Notes under the pieces: model-generated
Database searches by the model: none
Told to the model about the DNA's origin: nothing
The model's input: only the letters and a program-made list of their open reading frames with translations
Position numbers and translations under genes: made by a program
Assembly (NCBI GenBank): GCA_001969505.1
Contig: LSSK01000136.1
Coordinates: forward strand, 1 to 64,000
Direction of reading: 5' to 3'
Origin: Zancudomyces culisetae
Taxonomy: Eukaryota > Kickxellomycota > Harpellomycetes > Harpellales > Legeriomycetaceae
Length of the DNA: 64,000 nt
Shown: in pieces, positions 30,808 to 42,111 of the stretch
Numbering within the stretch: the first letter of the stretch is position 1
How the letters are laid out: each line of letters begins with the position of its first letter

Positions 30808-33714
30808 ATGGGATTTGAAGTAGAGCTAGCCGTAGCTATTGGGCAGACTAAACAGGATATTCAAAACTTGTTTTCGAATGAATCTGCTATAGAAACGGAA
30901 TGTCTCTTCGAAACTCTTCAGAGTAAAGGGGTTGAGGAAGTTTTAAAATCAAGTGAGAGCAGGGAATTGCTTGGATGTGATGAAGTTGCCGATTTCAAGC
31001 TAGATTTTACCGAAACACAAAAAAGCGACAATGTTTTAAAGCAGTATATTGAGTATCTGGACTTCAGGATTGAACGCACACTGAGTAAATACGGAAATAC
31101 TGGTGGGTGGAACCGCATCGTTGCTATAGGCGTGGCTTGTTTGAATGCGTTTGTACAAGCAAACTTTACTGGTCCTGAGCTGACCTTCGAATCAAGTTCA
31201 CTGTTACCGAAGGGTTTGATTGAAGCCTCTAATCCTAAAGGCCAGGAGGGTAATTTGCAAAGCAATCCAGACAGTATGGATGTTGAGAAAAGCAACAAAG
31301 CTGTAGAAATTACCGGCCTTGAGAAATTGAATCTATTTTTGATAAACATACTTGGCGTATCAGGGGAAATGGTCTATGGAAAAATGAAAGAACCATTGCT
31401 ATTGTTTCTAAGTTTATATTTACTTGTCAAAACTGTTAAAGAGGACGAAAATGTACATGAAAAGGCAAACGAGGAAAAATCTAAAGATGGATATCAAAGT
31501 CTATTAGTGGAACAATGGATCGATCAAGACATTGATGTCAACAGGTATAAACAACGGAATCAAGCAGTGCTGACATCAATTTGGTGGATGACTAGAAGTA
31601 TTAGAGTTCTTCAGTCGGTTCTTGATGAGAGAGTAGGGAAACTTATGGATGTTACCGAAAAGTATTATGATTTATTGGAAGGATATCTATTTTCAGCTGA
31701 GGCTATCAGCAACAGTGGGTTGGAGTGCTATGAGAAACTACTAAATAAGGCAAAAGCATATTATAGCCTAGAGCGCGCATTATTGTACCAATATTACGGA
31801 AAAAATAAGCAAGCTAGCGAATGGCTTAGAAAATCTCAGGCTGAAAGCGGACTCAAATGGAAGATTACAGGAATTAAGGGCAAAAGAACAAAGTTCCAAG
31901 AGTTCAGTATCTCACAACTAGTGGTTTTGGCAAAAAGCAGCAACGATGATGACTTATTGGCCAAAAAGACCGATAAACCTAAAGTTGTACCAACATTACC
32001 ATTAAATGATGATACACTGCTTGAACAGATAGAGTTTGAAGTACCAGATAACAGAAAAGCAAGTGTAATCGACGAGAACAGTGCCGCTGATATGGATGCT
32101 GATGATACTGATCTTGATGAATCTACAGCAAGTAAAGATAATATCAAAGTTTTGGATCAATGCATCCTTCTGGCATTCTGTCTAGAAGTAAGAAATGAAA
32201 ATCCTGACCATGGAATTACCATCGAACAAATGACCCCATTTGTTACCAGGGTTTTGGAAAATCCAAACAACTGGACGGTTCATTCTGCGGCATTGCTACA
32301 AAGATCTAGACTCGAGTCAAAGAATTCTAGAAAAGTCGAACGCTCAGTTCTCCAGTTGCAAGCACTAGCAGACCAGATGGACACATTCAATACCGGAGAC
32401 GCTGACGCCTCGGAAAGACTTGCATATTTTTATGCAGTCTCTGTTCCAAGCTCGTGGAGGATAAAGAAAGAACTTGCTAACGCTATGGCATCGGTTGGCG
32501 CTATCCGCACAGCATTAGAAATATATACAAAACTGGAACTATGGGATGAGATGATCTCCTGTTACCAATTGCTGGAGCAGCCAGAAGTTGCCGAAAGGCT
32601 CGTTAGGGACAGACTTGAATCATTTCCTACAGATCCCAAACTGTGGTGTATTTTAGGCGATCTGAAGCAGGATCCTTCTCAATGGGAAAAGGCCTGGGAA
32701 GTTTCGGGAAATCGATTTACACGTGCCATGCGTAGTCTTGGGGGCTACTACTTCAAAGCGGGAAAGATGCAAGACTGTATCAACTCCTACAAGCTCGCGC
32801 TTAAGCTTAACCCCTTATTTGAAGGATCCTGGTACACTATGGGCTGCGCCGCCTTGCAAATGGAGGACTGGGAACAGGCTGTACAAGCATTCCAACATGT
32901 TGTTCAGCTGGACTACGAAAACGCAGAGGCATGGAATAACCTGGCTAGTGTATATCTAAAAACTCAAGACAAAAAGTTTGAGGCTTGGAATTGTTTGAGA
33001 GAGGCGCTCAAATTCAAGTATGATTCGTGGCAAATATGGTACAACTTTTTGGTTACATCTATCTCAATTGGTAGATTTGCTTCCGCATTACAAGCTATGC
33101 AGCGGATTATTGACCTGCGCGTTGAAATTGATGGTGCGAATTGTATTGACATTGAAATGCTTGACATAATAATTGCAGCCGTGACTCAACAACATCCTCT
33201 GGTATCAAATACGAGCCCTACGCATGAACGCATTGAGAAGAGAACTTTTTACTTGTCTACTGCGATTGAACACTTACTGGTTAATACTATTGCTACCAGA
33301 ATTACAGATTCGCCGAAACTATGGAGAATCATCGCAGATTTTTGGCTTTGGAAATCAGACTACAAGTCTTGTCTAGATTGTTACGAAAAGGCATACAGGT
33401 GCATTGTAATCCGTCCAGAAGTTGCCCACTCTTCGGATGTATTTGATGAGGCTGTTACGTATCTAATGCTGTTGGTCGACATGTACAAAACTCTAGGACC
33501 CAAATCAATTCTGTTGTCTTTGGATTCCATTCCTGAATCAGCTTCTGAACACGTCCCCAAATCTCGCGCTACCAGCTCTCTGGTTTGTCCCAATTACAAA
33601 TCCAAAGCCATGATGGCAGTGAAGGGTTTAGTAGCTAGAGGAAAATCCAACTTTGAAGATACCCAAAACTACAATAAGTTGGAACAAATTTTAGAAGAAA
33701 TTGGTTCCTGGTAG
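30808..33714 (+). CDS. TTC27/Emw1-family TPR protein
   Basis: The TTC27 (fungal Emw1) family comprises TPR proteins needed for cell-wall integrity in yeast and linked to HSP90 co-chaperone networks in animals. The gene is intronless with 968 residues (yeast Emw1 904, human TTC27 843). The family-specific core is present: FYAVSVPSSWRIKKELA, SVGAIRTALEIYTKLELWDE, EQPEVAERLVRDRLESFP, LWCILGDLKQDPSQWEKAWE. TPR units follow from about residue 630: RAMRSLGGYYFKAGKMQDCI, LNPLFEGSWYTMGCAALQME and YENAEAWNNLASVYLKTQDK. The N-terminal third is divergent and helical, with an acidic linker near residue 425. The ATG at 30808 sits in an A-rich context and is the first in frame. Confidence 0.94.
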   Translation: MGFEVELAVAIGQTKQDIQNLFSNESAIETECLFETLQSKGVEEVLKSSESRELLGCDEVADFKLDFTETQKSDNVLKQYIEYLDFRIERTLSKYGNTGGWNRIVAIGVACLNAFVQANFTGPELTFESSSLLPKGLIEASNPKGQEGNLQSNPDSMDVEKSNKAVEITGLEKLNLFLINILGVSGEMVYGKMKEPLLLFLSLYLLVKTVKEDENVHEKANEEKSKDGYQSLLVEQWIDQDIDVNRYKQRNQAVLTSIWWMTRSIRVLQSVLDERVGKLMDVTEKYYDLLEGYLFSAEAISNSGLECYEKLLNKAKAYYSLERALLYQYYGKNKQASEWLRKSQAESGLKWKITGIKGKRTKFQEFSISQLVVLAKSSNDDDLLAKKTDKPKVVPTLPLNDDTLLEQIEFEVPDNRKASVIDENSAADMDADDTDLDESTASKDNIKVLDQCILLAFCLEVRNENPDHGITIEQMTPFVTRVLENPNNWTVHSAALLQRSRLESKNSRKVERSVLQLQALADQMDTFNTGDADASERLAYFYAVSVPSSWRIKKELANAMASVGAIRTALEIYTKLELWDEMISCYQLLEQPEVAERLVRDRLESFPTDPKLWCILGDLKQDPSQWEKAWEVSGNRFTRAMRSLGGYYFKAGKMQDCINSYKLALKLNPLFEGSWYTMGCAALQMEDWEQAVQAFQHVVQLDYENAEAWNNLASVYLKTQDKKFEAWNCLREALKFKYDSWQIWYNFLVTSISIGRFASALQAMQRIIDLRVEIDGANCIDIEMLDIIIAAVTQQHPLVSNTSPTHERIEKRTFYLSTAIEHLLVNTIATRITDSPKLWRIIADFWLWKSDYKSCLDCYEKAYRCIVIRPEVAHSSDVFDEAVTYLMLLVDMYKTLGPKSILLSLDSIPESASEHVPKSRATSSLVCPNYKSKAMMAVKGLVARGKSNFEDTQNYNKLEQILEEIGSW

Positions 33715-33986
33715 CTCTGCTTCGCTGCCACGACATTATTATCCACCAATTTATCTATCATTTATAAATCCGTTCGGTAACACCGATTTATGTCCCTTCT
33801 CGTGGACTTGTTTATTTCTTGATACGTACGCATATTAGATATCTAGCACGTTTAATAATTGTTTAAAAATCACAATATATTAATATCGAAAACTTAAATA
33901 AGGTTTTAAATTAGCCTAACATGACTTTTCAGTAGACTTGTCTACTTTTTTTTACACCAGAGAATAAGTTAACTTTAATATTGAAC

Positions 33987-36900
33987 TTAATCCTGACCAG
34001 CTTCGCTGTTTTCGCTATTCTCGGCGCTTTCAGTGGAGGAACCAGCGTTTTCGCTACTTTCTCCATCACCACCACCAAGGTTCACCGATCCTCCTTCACT
34101 CTCGCTAGCACTTGATGACCCCTCGCTACTTTCGCTAGCACTTGATGATTCCTCGCTACTTTCGCTGGCACTTGATGATTCCTCGCTACTTTCGCTAACA
34201 CTTGATGATGCCTCACTACTTTCAGCGGTTGCAGTGGGTGAACCAGAATCTTGGCTGCCATCTCCATCACCACCACCTAGGTTCACCGATCCTCCTTCAC
34301 TTTCGCTGGCACTTGATGATNNNNNNNNNNNNNNNNNNNNNNNNNNNNNNNNNNNNNNNNNNNNNNNNNNNNNNNNNNNNNNNNNNNNNNNNNNNNNNNN
34401 NNNNNNNNNNNNNNNNNNNNNNNNNNNNNNNNNNNNNNNNNNNNNNNNNNNNNNNNNNNNNNNNNNNNNNNNNNNNNNNNNNNNNNNNNNNNNNNNNNNN
34501 NNNNNNNNNNNNNNNNNNNNNNNNNNNNNNNNNNNNNNNNNNNNNNNNNNNNNNNNNNNNNNNNNNNNNNNNNNNNNNNNNNNNNNNNNNNNNNNNNNNN
34601 NNNNNNNNNNNNNNNNNNNNNNNNNNNNNNNNNNNNNNNNNNNNNNNNNNNNNNNNNNNNNNNNNNNNNNNNNNNNNNNNNNNNNNNNNNNNNNNNNNNN
34701 NNNNNNNNNNNNCACTTGATGATGCCTCACTACTTTCAGCGGTTGCAGTGGGTGAACCAGAATCTTGGCTGCCATCTCCATCACCACCACCTAGGTTCAC
34801 CGATCCTCCTTCACTTTCGCTGGCACTTGATGATGCCTCACTACTTTCAGCGGTTGCAGTGGGTGAACCAGAATCTTGGCTGCCATCTCCATCACCACCA
34901 CCTAGGTTCACCGATCCTCCTTCACTTTCGCTGGCACTTGATGATCCCTCGCTACTTTCAGCAGTTGCGGTGGAGAAACCGGAACCTTGGTTAGTTTTGC
35001 TGGCACCTGATGGCCCTACGTTACTCTCGGTAGTTTTGCTAGCTTCTTGGATACTATCACTACCAGGTTCACTCTTCTCAGTATTACCGGATGTGGTAGT
35101 AGATGCTATATCGGTATTTGCGTTTTCAGAAATACTGTTGCTGACATTTTCGCTGGTAGATGCATTACTTTTCGAACTATCACTGGACATGGCTATGTTT
35201 GTATTTGTAGTTGTGCTTGTAATCAACCAAGTAACTACACTTGTTATAGCACCATCCGCTTTGCTAGTCAAAGGTGTTTCGGTGCCAAGAGAGGCACTGC
35301 TGGAGCTTTCTATTATACTGTCCTTGCTTGTAGAAACAAGACTAGATGGAGATTGCTCATCTGTGCTTGTAATTTCTATTTATAAATTTCAATAAACACA
35401 GTTAGAGCTTGTTTTTCCAGTATAGGATGCTTTATTAAAAACACTTTATAGTAAGGTTGTAAATATAAACTATAAGCTATATACTTTTACACAAGTATAC
35501 TTGTGTCTTTAATCTTGCTAGTAGTCCTTTTTTTTATAAATCTTAGTAAATTTGGTCTATCAAGCTATAATAACGACTATATTCTTACTATTATCGCCTT
35601 TAGCCGCATTTGCTACACTGATTGTTGTTGGAGAAGTGGAGGTAATAGTAGGACTACTGGCAGAAGTGGGTGATGCATCGCCGACTTCGTTTCCTTGTAC
35701 CTTTTCAGCGCCTCCTGTAGATGTGGTATCCAAAGTCTGGCTTTGTTCGGCTGTTGAGCTTTCCAAGGATGTAGCTGGTGAATCTGCACTTGCCGCAGTT
35801 GTGGAAGAAGATGCATCACCGACTTCGTTTCCTTGTACCTTTTCAGCGCTTTCTGTAGATGTGGTATCCAAAGTCTGGCTTTGTTCTGCTGTTGAGCTTT
35901 CTAGGGATGTAGTTGGTGAATCTGCACTTGCCGCAGTTGTAGAAGACGATGCATCGCCGACTTCGTTTCCTTGTACCTTTTCAGCACCTGCCGCGGTTGT
36001 GGAAGGAGATGCATTTGCCATGCTGCTAGTACCTTGGCTAGATGAACGAAGTTCGCTATATAACGAGTTTATTGTACTCATTACTAGATTTGAGTTCGTT
36101 TGTGTCGAATCTGAGTTTATTTGAGAGGGTGCGTTTTGGGTGGCAGTATCCGCTGATCCGTTTGAAGTGCTGGCACTTGGAGCATTTCCTACAGTAATAG
36201 TGGTTGTTGAGGTTGTAAATACTGTCACAACATCAAGGTTAGAATTTGGTGATGAGGCTGAACTAACAGAGCTTGCGCTACTCATACCATCTGCGGCTGT
36301 AGGTGTAGCAGGCATAGTGGGAGACGTTTCTTCGTCATCTTGTTGCTTTTGAAAGTAATCTGCTTCATTTATTGCTAGTGTAGGTGGTATCAACTGGGCA
36401 TCCTCCATCACATTGTATTCATTATCAGCATGGATGTACTCGGGATTTACTTCAGAGCTAGCCAAAAGTTCAAATCTAGCATTCTCAGCATTGCTTATAT
36501 CCTGCATTGGTGGTATCAATTTGGCATCCTCCATCACATTGTATTCATCACCAAGATGTTCCTGCATATTACCATCCCATGCATTATTCAGAACGTCAAC
36601 AGTAGTGTCCTCGCTTATCCCGTAAGCTGAGAATGGATCCTCGTAACTATCAGCACGTTTTTTTAGAGTTGGGTTTACAGGAGGTGATTTTTGCAGGCTC
36701 TGTGAACTCATTGTGACAGATGCCTGTTGTGCTGTAGTTGACTTTCCTTCTACATGGGTTTCTACCTTAATTGAAACCACAGTCTCATGAATTTTTTTCT
36801 GTCCCCAGTGGGAGTTGTTTAGCTTTGGTGTTGGCAAGCTACTGCGGTTGGTACCTGTTTTTTTGGTTTGTATACTTTTAATTGGTCTAGATTTCGCACC

Positions 36901-37182
36901 ACCTTTTCCGCGCAACTTGTCCTTATGCTGAGGTTTGCCAGAGACTTGAGTGTAAGTATTGGGTTTTTTTGAAGAAACCATGCCGATGGTTGGTGGTGCA
37001 CTTTTGGAAACACTAGCATCAGCCCCGGCGGTTTGTGAAACTCCTGAAGTCATACTGAGTATATCCGCTGGGGTAGCGCCTGCTATGCTCAGGGAAATAA
37101 ATGCAATCGCCAGTATGCTGATCATTTTTTTCACACATGAATTGTTGCATTTCATTGGTTGAGTGTTGTTGTTGGTGTTCAT
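33987..37182 (-). CDS. Large secreted Ser/Thr-rich mucin-like protein with three tandem-repeat arrays, 2 exons, contains assembly gap
   Basis: The minus strand shows two long Ser-rich frames that join into one gene. Exon 1 is 37182-35589 and exon 2 is 35375-33987. The 213-nt intron has donor A|GTAAGA, branch-like TCTAACT and acceptor AATAG, and it skips the apparent stop of the first frame in the correct phase. The N-terminus MNTNNNTQPMKCNNSCVKK is followed by a signal h-region (MISILAIAFISLSIAG). Exon 1 has a duplicated EYNVMEDA(K/Q)LIPP motif and a 46-residue tandem repeat (EKVQGNEVGDAS...). Exon 2 has 37-residue repeats (SVNLGGGDGDGSQDSG...) and a 10-residue SSEESSSASE array. The tail is acidic, ends EAGQD and lacks a GPI signal. 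Likely an extracellular or wall glycoprotein, about 990 residues. The N run makes the size approximate. Confidence 0.72.
34109..34228 (-). repeat. 30-nt tandem repeat, four units (10-aa SSSASESSEE type)
   Basis: Units start at 34109, 34139, 34169 and 34199 at exact 30-nt spacing, with a few substitutions. They encode alternating Ser/Glu decapeptides near the C-terminus of the mucin-like protein. Confidence 0.9.
34321..34712. other. Assembly gap (392 N) inside a tandem repeat
   Basis: All bases are N. The same repeat (CACTTGATGAT...) abuts both edges, at 34310 and 34713, 403 bases apart. This is not a multiple of 111 or of 3, so the gap length is probably an estimate. Confidence 0.98.
34713..34960 (-). 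repeat. 111-nt tandem repeat (37-aa unit), interrupted by the gap
   Basis: Unit starts at 34713, 34824 and 34935 are exactly 111 apart and nearly identical. A further copy lies left of the gap (about 34199-34310). Each encodes a Ser/Gly/Asp-rich 37-mer. Confidence 0.93.
35672..36000 (-). repeat. 138-nt tandem repeat (46-aa unit), about 2.3 copies
   Basis: GATGCATC landmarks recur at 35672, 35810 and 35948, exactly 138 apart, with high identity between units. The repeat encodes the EKVQGNEVGDAS block and a Ser/Thr-rich spacer ending LDTTST. Confidence 0.93.
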
Positions 37183-38177
37183 TTTGTCTATAGATGCTTT
37201 ATGTTTACTCTTGTGTGTCGTGTCTATGATTATGAGCTTAAGCACGTGATATGTTTTATAGGACAGTTAGTAGTGTGTTCAGGATTGAAAAATGTAAAAG
37301 TTAAAAGTTAAGTTGACTATGTTTTTATGTGTTTTTGTAGTTGTGTTGTTTTATTTGTGCTTTTCTATGCTTTTGTTAGCTTATTGAAAATGAGACTTTA
37401 TAATAGAAGAACAATGAATCTAAATCTGGTTTTAGGTATATTTTGTAATTTTCAGCTCTCTTGAACAGCTTATATATATTTTTTCTATTTCTTTTTTAAA
37501 AAAATGAAAATAAACACTAAATTTAAAATCTTGCTTTAGTCTGAGCGCCCACAAACTGGTAGATTAAACAGATACTTTATTCCTTTGGAATAGCATCAAT
37601 GAATATACAAGTCTTCCATGGTCCAAATGTAAATGCTTGAAACAACGAGCGGCACTTCATAGCTTTTACTACGGATGCCACTACAAACAATAGCAAGTTT
37701 AGGTATTCAAATGATTTACGCTGCCAGTCGCTGTGTTTTTTGGTTCTTATCCTCAAATATCATTTTGATATTGCATGAATCATGGCTGTATTTAATTTTT
37801 GTTGTAATTAGTTTATATCTTTATTTTTTTTTGAAGCCCACAAATTCATTTCCGTTAAATGATCTGATCGAAATTCAAAAAACTAGGAAAGTGGATAATT
37901 AATAGCAAAATTAGGCGATTTGCAAATTTTAATTTGCCAATGAACTGTTAAGCCAAGTAGGAGAGTTCACGGCTCATTAGTTCATTAGATCATTCATGTT
38001 TATGTGGAGAAAAAAGGTGGATAATAGCAAATGGGTAGCTTTAATCCATACATAAATGTGAAGTAAAAATAGGGGGGGGGGGGCGGGATACTTCAATTGG
38101 GATTTATTGTAGATACAGATACACTCAAATCTAGAAAAAACTACAAGAAAGAAATCCAAAATCTTTGTAAAAGTAAG
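37183..38177. other. Intergenic region between mucin-like and methyltransferase genes
   Basis: Promoter side of the mucin-like gene and 3' flank of the methyltransferase, both on the minus strand. It contains a G12 run (38072-38083) and a possible small membrane-protein frame on the plus strand (37675-37902). Otherwise nothing. Confidence 0.5.
37675..37902 (+). CDS. Possible small membrane protein, 75 aa
   Basis: An ATG-initiated frame whose product has one or two hydrophobic stretches (CVFWFLSSNIILILHESW, then LYLIFVVISLYLYFFL) and a polar tail. I recognise no family. AT-rich DNA often encodes hydrophobic frames by chance, so support is weak. Confidence 0.18.
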   Translation: MPLQTIASLGIQMIYAASRCVFWFLSSNIILILHESWLYLIFVVISLYLYFFLKPTNSFPLNDLIEIQKTRKVDN

Positions 38178-39727
38178 TTACAGGTTTTTTACACACGTAT
38201 ATACAAAATAATGGAAAGAATCACCTAATTGTATTAAGGGCGGCTGTCAGTACATAATAAAAACAACACAATTGATATTAAGCCTCAAAACAAATAGATA
38301 TGTTGATTTTTGCACGTATAATCGCGCAAACTAAATAGTAGCTAGAAATTACAATATTATTTACCCAGAGTTGTGATTTTTAACGTCCAAGAATCTCTCT
38401 CCAGAAACCTTTTTCTGAAATGGGGCTGGCCTAGTAATAACGAATACCATAATCTTAGTCAAAACGTGGGAAAAAATTTTTTGCAAAAAAAAAGAGAAGC
38501 TAAAACATAAAAAATGCTAAAGACTAAAAAAAAGATGCAAAACATATGCCATGTTAATTGAACTGATGTACTTACCAAAAGTTATGTACATGAACACACC
38601 ACCAGGCTTCAAAACTCTGTTCATGTTAAATAAAACATTAGTATATCAAATTTGCAATTATGTCACGGGACTTCAACTGGGTTGTTCATAAAGTATGTTA
38701 TAGTGGGTTAAAATATCCAAAAGCCGGATAATTGTGTGTTACAAACCTTTCCACCTCGTCGACCTCGCTATTTACTCTTGCAACTAGCTCCGGAGAAGGG
38801 TTCCAAACGTCGCCTTTCTCACACATCAATGCGTCCATTGTACCTGAATTTGTGTAAAACAATTTTTTTTAATATTTCAACCACACAGGTCATTTTCTAT
38901 TTTGGGGCTACTGTCCTTAATAATAAAAAAAGAATTATATTTTACCTTTATCAATGATATAGTCGAATTCAGAAGCAGGGTATTTAATGTCGCAAACATC
39001 CATAACCTCCCCTATTGACAGAAAAAAACCTCAGTGGATATTATAATATTAGGAGCATATATAGTCTATGTATTATGCCCAATATGACCAAGATAAATCA
39101 TAAATGCCCTTACAAACCATGCCTGTGTTTGCGGTTCTGGTACTCATTTGCTCGATAACTGTCTCTGAAAAATCAATATTTACTATATCTGAGTAACCGT
39201 CGTTATACATATCCTCGGACATACCTAATTCAAGAAGTTTCAGTTATAGAATACTCACTGAGTTATACAGATATTCATCCACTTTTATAGTTTAAAACGT
39301 GCTCTAGAGATACAAAAAAAACAAAAAAAACAAAAAAAGAAAGAGAAAAAGTATTACTCGAATTTCCACAGCCCAGCATAAGGATTTTTCCAGACTTTTT
39401 TGGAAGTTCTCTGTTAACCACATCTTTAATGTCATCATATGTCTTGAACCAGTCAAACGAAATATCGTCGTTTCCGCTAATAAGATCATTTTTTATGTTT
39501 AGACATCATACAACCTCTCTCCATCATCTTATCCCCTGAATACGTGACATAAATGATTTTAAAATAAATCAAAGAAAATATAAATCCCAAGATTCCCCGA
39601 AAACGAGAATTTAGTTTTTATACCAGAATAGTTGGACTAACCCTGAATAACGCTCTTCCCAGTATTCCCTTGTCCCATAGTCCGAGTTTTTTTGCGGAAG
39701 ATTTTCTAAACTGGTGTCCCTCTTCAT
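38178..39727 (-). CDS. EEF1AKMT4/METTL13-like SAM-dependent methyltransferase, 8 exons
   Basis: This is a class I methyltransferase of the family whose human members modify lysine or the N-terminus of eEF1A. Minus-strand exons are 39727-39642, 39476-39358, 39224-39114, 39011-38946, 38843-38747, 38616-38576, 38430-38365 and 38224-38178. Every phase joins to give exactly 210 residues. Landmarks are YGTREYWEERYSG (N-terminal family signature), SAM motif I ILMLGCGNSSMSEDMY (60-75), NIDFSETVIEQM, MDVCDIKYPASEFDYIIDKG (109-128), ERVLKPGGVFMYITFGQPHF (159-178) and WTLKITTLGDSFHYFVY near the end. Splice sites are GT-AG with TAG or CAG acceptors. No single exon exceeds 120 nt, so a simple ORF search misses the gene. 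The substrate is inferred from family only. Confidence 0.93.
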
Positions 39728-42111
39728 ATTGTCCAAATTTGCACGAACGGCTTAGTTTGCTCTGTACTATGATAATTAAATTTTGGTTTTTTTTTCCTGT
39801 TTACAATGAAAGTATAAAATCAGCACAATTGCGAGTATCTAGAGACATTTGTTGGAAATCAACCAGTCAGGAAAAAAAATTATCTGATCTATTTGTGTTT
39901 TATTTTGTAAAGAAAATAAACTCGATTGCTTGCATCTGACAATAAATGGAAAAGTAAAAAAAAATCTCAATACAGCGGAATAAGATTAAGGTTTTAGTTT
40001 TCATGAACGCTGTATGTGGATTTAATCATCCGAAAACAAGAGAGAATCATAAAAAATAGTCTTTTAAAGCTCTACGCCGTGCTGTTTTAAGTAAAAATAC
40101 AAACTTCGAGATATCTACTTGTATAGTATTTTATATATAAAAATGATCACATATTGAAGGATATCCGCATATAAAGATTTATATTTGTGTAGGTTTTACA
40201 GCGAAAAAGCGATGTATGTAAATAGTCCGATAATGTGACGTTAAACATAAATATATACTTGCTTAACCATGGTGGTGAAATGTGAAAATATAAACCTACA
40301 GGAAATATAATACTTTGCGTTTTAGAATTCCCTGAACTGTTTTTATTTGTCTATTTTAAATCTGCTCAAGTGATCGTGAAATTACAAAATAGAGCATTTA
40401 CCAAGTTGATATAATGGTATGATGGTAGCAATCAATATTGTGAAGTAGCGACAGGTATTGTAGTGAAAATGTAATTATGATGTACAGTTCACTTTGCTGT
40501 GCCTCTTTTCTTTTTTTTTGTCAACTCTTATTATTAGTGCGTTTTTCAGCACAACACTGTAACGTATTTTGATTTGGCTCCTGATATGAGCAGCGATTTC
40601 AGTATATCCTCTTCACACTTGCTGCTGCCATCTCAACGCTCATTCTGTGCTTCTCTCTCTTGATTGCCGAGTCATTGTTTTTTTTTGCTACAAGTTTATT
40701 AAATTAATATTACAGTTTACCCGGCCACTAATTTTTATGAACATTGCGTGTTCACTGGCTTAAATTGGCCGAATATTTCGGCTTTAATTAAAACTTATTC
40801 CGTCTTTCTCGAGCTTTTATTGGAACATCGCAAAAAAAAATAATAAAATAAAAATGAACATCCACAAGCCCAAAGAGCCAACTAATTTCACATTCGCTGT
40901 ATTTAGCATAGTCATAAGCGGATTTTTCATAGTCTCTGAGTTGTATGAGAATTGAGTCTAAAATTAAGAAGTACAGCAAATAAAAAAAATGCAAAAATTG
41001 CAACAGAATGTGTTTGAAATTTTCAAAACATAATTCGCCATGCTTCCCCTCCTCCCCACTAACCTTGTCTTAGTGACGCACAAAATTCTTTTTTTTTTGT
41101 TGTCCTCGAATTGAATCAATCGATAACGCAATCAACTGCAAAGGCGCCACACAGGTGTTTAGAAAATGAATTTTGTCCCTTTAAGTTGTCTGGAGCTATA
41201 GCAGAATTAAGGCTGATGATGCGCTATGATAAGACTGGGGGGTTAATCGTTATTGGGAATCATTAACGCTAACTCACTATATTATGTAAACTGCTAGTAC
41301 AAAAATGAAAAACGGATATGCATAAAAAAAACTTGGTCGTAGTATGGCTTTTATGATAATCCCATGCACTGTGTTAAATGAAGGGTAGGAAAGAGAGGGG
41401 AAGGGAAGGGGGGCGAGACAGAAAAAGCGAGAGTAAGAGTAAACGGATGAGAGGGCAAGAGGGTGATCTAAATTTTATACAGTCCTGATACTCTCCAGTA
41501 AAATATGGATAGTTATTTGCAGTTTGCTATAATGCATGGATAAGCCACCAGTCTTTTGATATCGTACTAGGGGGTCAATGTATTTTTATTAAAAAGTGGA
41601 GTTTTCCAGGATTTCAAAGCAGGTAAATTAAAAGCTAGACACTAATACCCAAGTGATCCTCCTTGTAGATAAGGGGGTTCAAAAATAGCTCATATCTCGA
41701 TTTTCGACTTCAATAGCGTCACTATTACTAAACATAGTGATTTTTTGTGATTAGCAGAGCAGGCATCAAAAAAAAAATTTTTTTTTTACATTGATGGTTA
41801 TTTTCTTTTTCATGTTACCAAACAAAAACATCGTGGCCCTTGTTAACGATTTGTCATTAAGAGGTGTGTATTCATATAGCGCCATACAAAAACACTATGT
41901 AAAACGACTCTGAATTTTCCCCTTTATTTTCTGGAACTTTATGAACTACAAAAGTCATTAGAGCACACAAAACGTTTTCAGTTTGTTTTCATATTTTTTT
42001 TGAAACTGTTATATTTTCTAGACTTGAGCTGACTCTATAAAGGGAAAGGGATTTCAAGAAAAATAAAAAACAAAGAAAAAAACAGGAAAAATATAACTTT
42101 ATAGATCTAAG
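39728..42111. other. Gene-poor divergent region between methyltransferase and asparagine synthetase
   Basis: About 2.4 kb of AT-rich DNA with homopolymer runs and a GGGGAAGG-type purine patch near 41385-41415. The only candidate is a 33-codon membrane-peptide frame at 40854-40955. No RNA gene was seen. Confidence 0.5.
40854..40955 (+). CDS. Possible 33-aa single-pass membrane micropeptide
   Basis: An ATG in an A-rich context opens a 33-codon frame, MNIHKPKEPTNFTF followed by the helix AVFSIVISGFFIVSE and LYEN. A basic N-terminus plus one helix is the layout of tail-anchored microproteins such as RAMP4/Ysy6, but the resemblance is only architectural. No expression evidence is available. Confidence 0.22.
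   Translation: MNIHKPKEPTNFTFAVFSIVISGFFIVSELYEN

Noticed and set aside
34109-34960. Regularly spaced repeats considered as a CRISPR-like array
   Set aside because: The repeats are directly adjacent, in frame and coding, with no unique spacers, and the genome is eukaryotic.
34202-35395. Long plus-strand frames across the repeat region
   Set aside because: They are antisense shadows of the repetitive Ser-rich gene. A 111-nt unit keeps every frame open once one copy lacks stops.
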